Shown: positions 41,502 through 49,972 of the stretch, piece by piece | Layout of the letters: every line of letters begins with the position of its first letter | How positions within the stretch are numbered: position 1 is the first letter of the stretch | Assembly: GCA_947168885.1 (NCBI GenBank) | Contig: CAMVNQ010000002.1 | Span: 124,001-188,000 of the forward strand | Length of the DNA: 64,000 nucleotides | Direction of reading: 5' to 3' | DNA from: an uncultured Clostridia bacterium | GTDB taxonomy: Bacteria > Bacillota > Clostridia > Oscillospirales > Ruminococcaceae | Notes under the pieces: generated by a model | Database searches by the model: none | What the model was told of the DNA's origin: nothing | The model's input: only the letters and a program-made list of their open reading frames with translations | Program-made: the position numbers and the translations under genes

Positions 41502-42203
41502 TCACTTTCCGAAAAGCCGCTTGTCCATTTCTTCGACAGTCACCGGCTTTTCCACGATAAGTCCCGGTTTTCCGCCTTTTTTTCCGCTTACAAGTACAAG
41601 ATAAGGCTTCGCCGATGTGTCCTTGTGGTGTGCAAAACGCATTACTTTCGGCTCTATCCCGTATTTTCGCATAAAACACATAATATCTGTAAGCCGCTCC
41701 GGCAAGTGGCACATTTTCAGATAACCGCCGTATTTAAGCAGCTTTGAAGCTGCACAGATCACACTTTCAAGATCACAGAGAAGCTCATGACGCGCGTTCG
41801 CCTGTGCGGGAGAAAGGCGCTCTTCACCGGAACCCGCCTTATAATACGGCGGATTAACCGTAACGAGCGACATTTTCCCCTGCGGCACCCGATATAGCTC
41901 ATCATCTTTCGTGAGGTCTGCCTGAACAGGTAAAAGCCTGTCATCAAGGCGGTTGCTCTCAACTGTCATTCGCATCAGGGAGACGGCTTCGTCCTGTATC
42001 TCAACAGCATACGCCTTCGCAGGAGCTTTTCCCCAAGCGAAGAAAAGCATGGGAATAATGCCGCAGCCGCTGCACAGGTCGCATATTATATCCTTGGACG
42101 ACGGCTTCGAGAACTCGGCAAGCAGCAGTGCGTCCGTTCCGAAACGGTGGTCGGAGCTTACATAAATATCAAGCCCGAAAAGGTCAAATATCTCTGTTTC
42201 CAT
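41502..42203 (-). CDS. tRNA1(Val) (adenine37-N6)-methyltransferase-like protein
   Basis: 233 residues. SAM motif I is DLCSGCGIIPMLF and the N6-adenine motif is VTVNPPYYKAG. The N-terminal segment FGTDALLLAEF is typical of the TrmN6/YfiC group, which methylates A37 of tRNA1(Val). The C-terminus is Lys-rich (SGKKGGKPGLIVEKP). It starts eight bases after the GT-C-like gene; GGAG precedes the ATG. Confidence 0.85.
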   Translation of the reverse strand: METEIFDLFGLDIYVSSDHRFGTDALLLAEFSKPSSKDIICDLCSGCGIIPMLFFAWGKAPAKAYAVEIQDEAVSLMRMTVESNRLDDRLLPVQADLTKDDELYRVPQGKMSLVTVNPPYYKAGSGEERLSPAQANARHELLCDLESVICAASKLLKYGGYLKMCHLPERLTDIMCFMRKYGIEPKVMRFAHHKDTSAKPYLVLVSGKKGGKPGLIVEKPVTVEEMDKRLFGK

Positions 42204-42211
42204 ACGTACTC

Positions 42212-44254
42212 CTATTCTATGACAGCCCAGTTGTCTTCATCGTCAAGACTGTCAGCCGGGAGAGTTATGACCGACGGCACAGTGTATGTCGAAACGATAG
42301 GAGTACGTTCGGTCGTTGTCGTGGAAGCTGCAGGTGTCGTTGTCGTAGCCGGCTCCGTATTTTCGGAAGTCGCTGTAGTCTTTTCCGGCATAAGCGTCTC
42401 TTTCTCGGATTCGAGCTCTTCCTCGCCTATATCCTGCGATACCATATATGCAGATGCTCTCTCGCCGTATGCGTAAAGACGGAGATTTCCGCTTTCCGCA
42501 ACAAGCAGGAACGGTGTGCGGCTGTTTTCAAGTGCGGAAACGTCCTCGTCAACACTTACCGCAAGGAAGCTGTTCTCAGGAACAGACTCAATGTCATACG
42601 TTACTTTGACAGAAACGTTACGGTTAAGGAATTGCAGCATAAGCGCTTCGTGACGGGTGATATTGTATGCCGTTATCGCCGGCGCACCCACCTGATTATA
42701 TACGTGTTCTGAGAGTTCACAAACCGACCTGTTCTTCTCAACGGATTCCGCTGCGCAGATAGGCAGATAGACAACGGAAATAAATACCAGCGAATATATG
42801 GTTATCATAGTCATAAGTGTAGATATGATTATCGAGCGGTATTTCTTTGTGCAGCTTATGACAACAAGAAGCACACCCATGACACAGAACGTCATGGACA
42901 TGGTAAGAAGCAGGCTGTCGAAATTGAGCAGTTCCCGGCTCGCAGCTCCGACTCTTAACGGGTAAAGTCCGAGTACAGGCGCGATCCTGGTGGATTTAGA
43001 CTCAAGTATCACCGGAACAGCGGTAACAATGAAAGTAAAATAGATGATGCCAAGAACGGCTGCCGCACCGAGTATCTTATTTACGCTGATAGAATGGGTA
43101 AACAGCATTATAAGAACAAATACGAGCGCAAACGGAATAATGCCGTCGATGAACCTTCCGAACATCATAGTATCCTGATAAACTCCGTATCCGTCGCTCG
43201 GGAAGCGGTACAGAGTGCTGATACCTATGGTGAAGATGACTGAGAAAACCGAGAAGAACGCAAACAGCGAAAGTTCAAACTCGTATGTCTGCGGTTCTTT
43301 TCTCTTCTTATGCTTTATGCAGGCTGACAGTACAGCAGCAAAAAGACAGAACGAAATAGCACCGAGCCCCCATGTTGCCGCCGTATAATAGTACATCTGC
43401 GAACAGAAGGTTTCCGTAAGCCTTGTAAGTCCGTCGCCGGCAAGATTGTTCTCTATCTCCGTAATAAAGTTTGCAAACGTGTTTTTCAGAAGTGAGGAAT
43501 CTTCGGCGCACCAGAGATTTTTCTGCAAATAATACGACATCATCACAACATTGGCTGTTGTAACGATAAACGACCCGGCAAATCCCATCGGATTTATTAT
43601 TTTCTTCCCGAAGAAGAAATGTTCAAGGATGAGGGCGAGAATCAAAGCAGCTACCACAGCAACAAGCCTTATGTGAGCGGCAAAACACAGTCCGCATGCC
43701 GCACCTGTGATAAGAGACATAAGAAGTCTTGTGGCTTTGTTCTTACAATCCCCCGACCTGAACACGAGCCAGATCAGTATCCAAGGTAAAACAATAGACA
43801 CCGTTTCAGTCCAGGCGAATTTGGTATGTGCGTAATAGCAGCAGAATCCACCTGCCGCAAATGCCGTGATGATGCATTTCCATATCTTTCCCGTTCTCAT
43901 ACGGTATGAGAGAGAGTAAGCAATTATCGGAACAATGCTTATCATAGCGGCGTTCAGTATCATCATGACCTTATACTGCACGAACGGATCGTCGAAAAGT
44001 ATGACGACAGGCGTATAGATCATGCCCTGAAGGAACCCGTAATAGTAATCGACAGATACCATTACGCCCGTCCAGCTTCTCCCTGCGAAGAAGTCGGCAA
44101 CAGCGATAACCGAAAGCTCGTTCGGGTCAACGGCGGGATATGACATACTGATACCGCCGATAAGATTATAAACAAAGAAGATGATGAAGAGCGGCGGATA
44201 TACAGCCTTATTACCGTAACGGGCATAGATAGCCCTTAATTTTTCGTAGATCAG
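42212..44254 (-). CDS. GT-C-like polytopic membrane protein (probable non-ATG start)
   Basis: Roughly twelve membrane helices plus a C-terminal Thr/Pro-rich segment (TTATSENTEPATTTTPAASTT). The first ATG (44146) begins at SYPAVDPNELSVIAVADFF, which looks like the first extracytoplasmic loop with an acidic DPNE site of GT-C glycosyltransferases, so one helix would be missing. The same frame continues upstream for 36 codons through a clear helix (PPLFIIFFVYNLIGGIS) to a CTG at 44254 with GAGAGGTG seven bases before it; no ATG/GTG/TTG is in frame. I therefore prefer the CTG. It probably transfers sugars from lipid carriers; substrate unknown. Confidence 0.65.
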   Translation of the reverse strand: MIYEKLRAIYARYGNKAVYPPLFIIFFVYNLIGGISMSYPAVDPNELSVIAVADFFAGRSWTGVMVSVDYYYGFLQGMIYTPVVILFDDPFVQYKVMMILNAAMISIVPIIAYSLSYRMRTGKIWKCIITAFAAGGFCCYYAHTKFAWTETVSIVLPWILIWLVFRSGDCKNKATRLLMSLITGAACGLCFAAHIRLVAVVAALILALILEHFFFGKKIINPMGFAGSFIVTTANVVMMSYYLQKNLWCAEDSSLLKNTFANFITEIENNLAGDGLTRLTETFCSQMYYYTAATWGLGAISFCLFAAVLSACIKHKKRKEPQTYEFELSLFAFFSVFSVIFTIGISTLYRFPSDGYGVYQDTMMFGRFIDGIIPFALVFVLIMLFTHSISVNKILGAAAVLGIIYFTFIVTAVPVILESKSTRIAPVLGLYPLRVGAASRELLNFDSLLLTMSMTFCVMGVLLVVISCTKKYRSIIISTLMTMITIYSLVFISVVYLPICAAESVEKNRSVCELSEHVYNQVGAPAITAYNITRHEALMLQFLNRNVSVKVTYDIESVPENSFLAVSVDEDVSALENSRTPFLLVAESGNLRLYAYGERASAYMVSQDIGEEELESEKETLMPEKTTATSENTEPATTTTPAASTTTTERTPIVSTYTVPSVITLPADSLDDEDNWAVIE

Positions 44255-44287
44255 CGCACTTCACCTCTCTTCCAGTAAAAAACAAAG

Positions 44288-45523
44288 TTAATTATTAAAC
44301 GTTACTGATATTGAAACAATGATATTTATAATATATACAAGAGCTATCATAATACTCAATCCGCCAAAGACATATAAAAACTTAGGATTTCCACGGCGCT
44401 CAAGAGCTTCATAATACTCTTCATTTGTAGCATCCTTATACTTCTCACGCATTGACAATATCTTACTTACACTCCATCGCATATAGAAATAGTCATTGAA
44501 TAAAAGCAAAACTACCTTAACAAACATAAAAATGAACATCATTGTATTTGCAATAGATACAATAGGTTCTATATTGCTAATATCGACTTTATAAAATGAC
44601 GCCAATCTAATTACAAGGGACGGTAAATAAAACACAAACGTAGCAAGTGTCAGTATGACAGCAGGTCCGGTCATTCTCCGGTAGAAATGATAGAGCGGCA
44701 TAAAGAACCATGCAGATATATTCAGCGAGACAACTTTGCCGCTGTTCGCCATATTCATGAATACGGCAAAGAAGCGTGGTGTGCTTATATTGTTCAGACC
44801 GAGAAAGTGTACAAGCTCGCTCTGTTTAACCCCGCGGCAGGTAAGCTCCTCTCCGTCGTCCGCGGAACGAAGCGGCTTCTGCATTATCATATCCGAGAAA
44901 TTCCCGTATGCCATGCCGGCAAAAGGATCATTGTTCTCCGGTCTTGCCTGTTCCGGTTCTTCAGATGCAGAATTTTCCTTTTCCCAGTCAAAACCCTCGC
45001 TGTGCTTATCCTCATTCGGGCAGACAGGCTCCGCATCCCAGCAAGACCTGTGTACAGGAGTTCCGCACACGGGACAATATACCTTTTCCTCGCCGTTATC
45101 AAGGTCCTTTCCGCATCTGTCACAGGTGGGGCGGCTCGGACGTTTCATACGGATACTGCCTGTAAAGTATGGTCTCGGCGTGTGTTCGTTCTCATAAGGG
45201 CATCTGTGGGTAAGATTATAACATACCCTGTGCATGGCAGCCCCGCAGTCAGGACAGTAAACACGCTCCTCGTCATCCGAAAAGGGTTTCCCGCATATTT
45301 CACATCCGTCACCTTCCGGAAAGCGTCGGCTGTTATTACGTCTTTGCTCGGCATCCGGCTCTTCCGTCGAAGAAAAACTGATATTGTCACTGCATACAGG
45401 GCATCTGCTCTCTATCTCATAACAATCCTTATGCATAGGAGCGCCGCAGTCGGGACAGTAGATCTTTACATCATCATCGCTGAATCCGTCGCCGCATACG
45501 GCACATCTTTCGTTTTTGTCCAT
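44288..45523 (-). CDS. Membrane protein with three tandem RING-like zinc modules and DUF2628-like region
   Basis: 411 residues. Three related Cys/His modules (about 7-44, 74-114, 134-174) each show CxxCG, YCPxCGxPxHxxC and a final Cys, the pattern of prokaryotic RING-finger family 1 (eight ligand positions). A charged linker leads to a membrane region from about 250: NISAWFFMPLYHFYRRMTGPAVILTLATFVFYLPSLV is DUF2628-like, with three or four helices in all. The N-terminal part would face the cytosol. RING-type modules bind proteins in eukaryotes; the bacterial role is unknown. Own promoter (TTGCAA and TATAAT). Confidence 0.8.
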   Translation of the reverse strand: MDKNERCAVCGDGFSDDDVKIYCPDCGAPMHKDCYEIESRCPVCSDNISFSSTEEPDAEQRRNNSRRFPEGDGCEICGKPFSDDEERVYCPDCGAAMHRVCYNLTHRCPYENEHTPRPYFTGSIRMKRPSRPTCDRCGKDLDNGEEKVYCPVCGTPVHRSCWDAEPVCPNEDKHSEGFDWEKENSASEEPEQARPENNDPFAGMAYGNFSDMIMQKPLRSADDGEELTCRGVKQSELVHFLGLNNISTPRFFAVFMNMANSGKVVSLNISAWFFMPLYHFYRRMTGPAVILTLATFVFYLPSLVIRLASFYKVDISNIEPIVSIANTMMFIFMFVKVVLLLFNDYFYMRWSVSKILSMREKYKDATNEEYYEALERRGNPKFLYVFGGLSIMIALVYIINIIVSISVTFNN

Positions 45524-45567
45524 TATATTTCCTTTCGAACAAGCAAGTTCAATGCATTATTGGTATT

Positions 45568-45596
45568 ATTATATCACAAATGATACTATTTTGCAA
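45568..45596 (-). promoter_or_regulatory. Promoter of the RING-like protein gene
   Basis: TTGCAA and TATAAT with a 17-bp spacer, leftwards. Confidence 0.7.
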
Positions 45597-45620
45597 TACC
45601 AAAAAGCAAAAGGATATAAA

Positions 45621-45653
45621 ATCACCGCCCCCGAATGCTACGGAAGCGGTGAT
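45621..45653 (-). terminator. Terminator of metY
   Basis: Eight-base-pair stem ATCACCGC/GCGGTGAT, followed leftwards by TTTTATATCC; 38 bases past the metY stop. Confidence 0.7.
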
Positions 45654-45690
45654 CTTTATAAATGAGTCCCAATGGCAAGTATTAAGCAGT

Positions 45691-46974
45691 TTATTTAAGT
45701 GCGGCAAATCCCTTTTCAAGGTCTGCGATTATATCGTCGATGTGCTCTGTACCGATAGAAAGACGGATAGTGCTCTGATTTATACCCTGATCCTTAAGTT
45801 CTTCGTCTGTGAGCTGGCTGTGTGTTGTTGTAGCCGGGTGGATAACAAGAGACTTTACATCAGCAACGTTTGCGAGAAGCGAGAATATCTCAAGATTGTC
45901 AATAAACTTGTGCGCTTCCGCCTGACCACCCTTGATATCGAATGTGAATATGCTTCCGCCGCCGTTCGGGAAGTATTTCTGATAAAGAGCGTGATCGGGG
46001 TGATCGGGAAGCGACGGGTGATTTACTTTTGCTACAAGCGGGTGCTTCGAGAGGTATTCAACTACCTTTTTCGTATTTTCTGCGTGACGTTCAAGACGCA
46101 GAGACAGAGTTTCTGTACCCTGTAAGAGCAGGAACGCAGCAAACGGAGATATTGTGGCGCCTTCGTCACGGAGCAGTATAGCTCTGATGTATGTAACAAA
46201 TGCAGCAGGACCAACTACTTCTGCGAAGGAAACTCCGTGGTAGCTCGGGTTCGGAGCAGCAATAGGAGCGTATTTTCCGCTTGCTTTCCAGTCGAACTTG
46301 CCGGAATCAACGATTATACCGCCGAGTGTCGTACCATGACCGCCGATGAATTTAGTAGCGGAATGGATAACGATGTCCGCGCCGTGTTCAATCGGTCTTA
46401 TAAGGAACGGCGTACCGAAAGTGTTGTCAATAACGAGCGGGAGACCGTGTTTGTGTGCTATTTCAGCAACAGCGTCGATATCCGGTATGTCGCTGTTCGG
46501 GTTGCCGAGTGTCTCAAGATATATCGCCTTTGTGTTGGGCTGAATAGCGCCCTCTATCTCAGCGAGGTTGTGTGCGTCAACGAAAGTCGTCTTTATCCCG
46601 TACTGCGGGAGAGTGTGTGCAAGAAGATTGTACGAACCGCCGTAAATGGTTTTCTGTGCTACGATATGCTCGCCCGCGTACGCGAGGGCCTGTATCGTAT
46701 ATGTGATAGCTGCTGCGCCGGAAGCAACCGCGAGAGCGGCAACTCCGCCTTCGAGAGCGGCAATTCTCTTTTCGAGGACGTCCTGCGTCGAGTTTGTAAG
46801 TCTTCCGTAGATGTTTCCTGCGTCCGCAAGACCGAAGCGGGCTGCCGCGTGAGCGGAGTTGTGGAATACATAAGATGTCGTTGCGTAGATCGGTACCGCT
46901 CTTGCGTCCGATGCGGGGTCGGGCTGTTCCTGTCCAACGTGGAGCTGTAATGTTTCAAATTTATAGTTTGCCAT
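45691..46974 (-). CDS. metY: O-acetylhomoserine aminocarboxypropyltransferase/cysteine synthase
   Basis: 427 residues, typical of the family. Marks are LQLHVGQEQPDP, YGRLTNSTQDVLEKRIAALEGG, TLGNPNSDIPDI, the PLP lysine in HSATKFIGGHGTTLGG, and the C-terminal HPATTTHSQLTDEEL with RLSIGTEHIDDI. It joins sulfide to O-acetylhomoserine (or O-acetylserine) and so brings sulfur into homocysteine or cysteine. Its 5' leader contains a short ORF ending in Cys, suggesting sulfur-amino-acid control. GAAAGGAAG precedes the ATG. Confidence 0.92.
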   Translation of the reverse strand: MANYKFETLQLHVGQEQPDPASDARAVPIYATTSYVFHNSAHAAARFGLADAGNIYGRLTNSTQDVLEKRIAALEGGVAALAVASGAAAITYTIQALAYAGEHIVAQKTIYGGSYNLLAHTLPQYGIKTTFVDAHNLAEIEGAIQPNTKAIYLETLGNPNSDIPDIDAVAEIAHKHGLPLVIDNTFGTPFLIRPIEHGADIVIHSATKFIGGHGTTLGGIIVDSGKFDWKASGKYAPIAAPNPSYHGVSFAEVVGPAAFVTYIRAILLRDEGATISPFAAFLLLQGTETLSLRLERHAENTKKVVEYLSKHPLVAKVNHPSLPDHPDHALYQKYFPNGGGSIFTFDIKGGQAEAHKFIDNLEIFSLLANVADVKSLVIHPATTTHSQLTDEELKDQGINQSTIRLSIGTEHIDDIIADLEKGFAALK

Positions 46975-46997
46975 AATGATTACTTCCTTTCAGAGTG

Positions 46998-47066
46998 CGG
47001 CTTAATGCCGAATTGTTGATGTTGTTTCTGTTCGCGTGATATTAAGTACAGGTTTATGTATCAACA
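46998..47066 (-). promoter_or_regulatory. Leader RNA with alternative pairing at the end of the leader ORF
   Basis: TGTTGAT (47066 to 47060), which contains the last Cys codon and stop of the leader ORF, can pair with ATCAACA (47020 to 47014). A CGGC/GCCG hairpin (47010 to 46998) sits just before the metY ribosome site. A ribosome paused at the Cys codon would break the first pair. The regulatory logic is inferred. Confidence 0.45.
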
Positions 47067-47126
47067 TCGCCGCATTCGCCCGAAACGGAAGTTTGCTCTT
47101 ACAAGCATTTCAAAAAAGTTTTTCAT
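47061..47126 (-). CDS. 21-residue leader peptide upstream of metY, ending Arg-Arg-Cys
   Basis: ATG 47126 follows GGAG by five bases and lies about 35 bases after the likely transcription start of a perfect promoter. The peptide begins MKNFFEMLVRAN and ends FGRMRRC directly before TGA. The single terminal cysteine codon in front of a sulfhydrylase gene suggests a leader that senses Cys-tRNA supply or a nascent-chain stall. The stop lies 86 bases before metY. Its reality rests on the ribosome site, promoter and the biologically fitting last codon. Confidence 0.55.
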   Translation of the reverse strand: MKNFFEMLVRANFRFGRMRRC

Positions 47127-47166
47127 ATTGTCTCCATTCCATATCTGTTTAGTAGGTTATGTATGC

Positions 47167-47195
47167 ATTATATCATACTTATCCTATATTGTCAA
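47167..47195 (-). promoter_or_regulatory. Consensus promoter of the metY leader
   Basis: TTGACA and TATAAT, both perfect, with a 17-bp spacer, leftwards. Confidence 0.85.
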
Positions 47196-47234
47196 TAGGT
47201 TTTTGAAAAATATTTTCATTTTTTTTAAAAACTA

Positions 47235-47247
47235 TAGAGGTTCCCTT
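47235..47247. repeat. MITE end fragment
   Basis: TAGAGGTTCCCTT is identical to the right end plus flank of the MITE at 16651-16663. It stands alone just upstream of the metY promoter; no partner end is visible, so it may be a relic or coincidence. Confidence 0.4.
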
Positions 47248-47258
47248 TATATATGCGA

Positions 47259-47714
47259 TCATTCCGGCTTTCGCGTCATTTTAAGAAGCGGTACCCACTC
47301 GTCCTCGATCATTTTCTCACCGTTAAGCATAAAACCGTTTCTTTCGTAGAACGCTATACCGCGTTTATTATATTCGAGAGCCCACAGAAAGTTTGCGTCA
47401 AATGTATTAACTGCAAATCCGAGAAGCTTTGCACCGATACCGCTGCTCTGGAATGCCGGCTCAATATATAGCTTTTCTATCTCTTTACCTTTTATCCGAA
47501 TGATACCTTTTACTACTCCGTCATCGTAAACGAACGTGTTATTCAACTCTTCCGAGCCGTCTGCGTACTCCGAAGCTGTGTCGAGCACATTGAGCTCCTT
47601 GAAGTAGAACTCGTCATTATGAAAGAACGGATAAAAGTTCACGCGGTAGTTTGTAACTATTATCTCGGCTATACGTCCCGCGTCAGACGCGAGTGCTTTT
47701 CTGATGTTTTCCAT
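47259..47714 (-). CDS. GNAT-family N-acetyltransferase
   Basis: 151 residues. N-terminal IRKALASDAGRIAEIIVTNYR and the acetyl-CoA loop LYIEPAFQSSGIGAKLLGFAV, then ALEYNKRGIAFYERNGFMLNGE, show the GNAT fold. Substrate unknown; relatives act on small amines or protein N-termini. It begins 13 bases after comF on the same strand and is the last gene of the ilv-comF-GNAT run. Confidence 0.85.
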   Translation of the reverse strand: MENIRKALASDAGRIAEIIVTNYRVNFYPFFHNDEFYFKELNVLDTASEYADGSEELNNTFVYDDGVVKGIIRIKGKEIEKLYIEPAFQSSGIGAKLLGFAVNTFDANFLWALEYNKRGIAFYERNGFMLNGEKMIEDEWVPLLKMTRKPE

Positions 47715-47727
47715 TTTCTGTCTTCTT

Positions 47728-48399
47728 TCAGTTTTTATACTCCGTCTTTGCGAATGCAGCAGTGTACACCTTCCCTGCTCCGGCTTCTTTCAGCACTCTC
47801 GCTGCTTCCGAAAGCGTACTTCCTGTCGTGCATACATCGTCAATAACAAGCAGCCGCTTATCCGGAAATTCCGGTGTTCTCACGTTCAACGCGAACGCAC
47901 CGCTGACGTTTTCAGCTCTCTCGCGCATACCGAGGCGCTTCTGAACCTTTGTATCCTTCGTTTTAACAAGGATATTGCAGGACGGAACACCGAGAAGGAA
48001 ACGAAGTTCCTTTGCAATAAGTTCCGTCTGATTATATCCACGTTCTTTCATAGACTTTTTCGACGACGGAATCGGAACGATAATATCGATATTTCCTGCG
48101 AACGGACTTTTTGAGACCGCTTCTGCTATTCCACAGGCGAACGCGTAGTAGCTGTTGCCGCAGCGCTCTTTCTTGAAAGCGAGTATCGACCCTTTTATAT
48201 GCTCATCGTAAACGCAATATGCCGCAAAACCGTCTGCTCCGGAGACAGTGTCATTCCCGCTGTACAGCGTTATCTCATTTTTGCATTCGGTGCAGAAATC
48301 AGCGTCGTGATCTATGTATTTTCCGCAGCACGGACACACATTAGGGTAAAGCCAGTCTATCGTGTATCTGTATATACGGTGAAGCTTTGCTCTGTCCAT
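47728..48399 (-). CDS. comF: ComF-family phosphoribosyltransferase-like protein
   Basis: 223 residues from ATG 48399 (GGGAGAG upstream). An N-terminal four-Cys zinc site (CPCCGKYIDHDADFCTEC) is followed by a PRTase domain with IIVPIPSSKKSMKERGYNQTELIA and the PRPP loop LLVIDDVCTTGST. ComF proteins help single-stranded DNA uptake in natural transformation, although the helicase partner ComFA is not seen here. The role as competence factor is by family only. Confidence 0.88.
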   Translation of the reverse strand: MDRAKLHRIYRYTIDWLYPNVCPCCGKYIDHDADFCTECKNEITLYSGNDTVSGADGFAAYCVYDEHIKGSILAFKKERCGNSYYAFACGIAEAVSKSPFAGNIDIIVPIPSSKKSMKERGYNQTELIAKELRFLLGVPSCNILVKTKDTKVQKRLGMRERAENVSGAFALNVRTPEFPDKRLLVIDDVCTTGSTLSEAARVLKEAGAGKVYTAAFAKTEYKN

Positions 48400-48452
48400 T
48401 TCTGCTCTCCCAAAAACAGCGGCGGACAAGATTGCCCGCCGCACAGTCGATC

Positions 48453-49466
<1,014 letters not shown>

Positions 49467-49480
49467 TTACTTCCTTTGCT

Positions 49481-49972
49481 TTATATTGTCAATGAAGCGC
49501 TTCCGCGCTGTATCGCTACTGTGCCTGTGCGAACGATCTCTCTTATGCCGTATGGACGTAAAAGCTCCTCAAACGTTTTGATCTTGTTGCTGTAATCGGA
49601 AAGTTCAAGGGTAATGGTATTCACTGATATATCCGAGATCTTCGCCTCGGTTATCTTTGCGATCGAGATGAGCTCCGAACGCTGTGCCGGTGTACAGTTT
49701 ACCTTTACGAGCACAAGTTCACGCGTAAGAAGATCTTTCTCGCTGAACGAACGGACCTTTATAACGTCGATAAGCTTGTTGAGCTGCTTTAAGATCTGCT
49801 CAAGAATATAATCGTCACCGTCCGCGACAATAGTGATGCGTGATACATTCTCGTCCGCAGTGACACCGACTGCAAGGCTGTCTATATTGTATGCTCTTCG
49901 CGCGAAGAGTCCGGCTACTCTTGCGAGAACGCCCGCATGGTTTTCAACAAGGACAGATATTGTATGTTTCAT
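49481..49972 (-). CDS. ilvN: Acetolactate synthase small (regulatory) subunit
   Basis: 163 residues: an N-terminal ACT domain (HTISVLVENHAGVLARVAGLFARRAYNIDSL) that binds valine, and the C-terminal ALS_ss domain (ELVLVKVNCTPAQRSELISIAK). It gives feedback inhibition to IlvB. The start overlaps the ilvB stop (ATGA). Confidence 0.95.
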   Translation of the reverse strand: MKHTISVLVENHAGVLARVAGLFARRAYNIDSLAVGVTADENVSRITIVADGDDYILEQILKQLNKLIDVIKVRSFSEKDLLTRELVLVKVNCTPAQRSELISIAKITEAKISDISVNTITLELSDYSNKIKTFEELLRPYGIREIVRTGTVAIQRGSASLTI

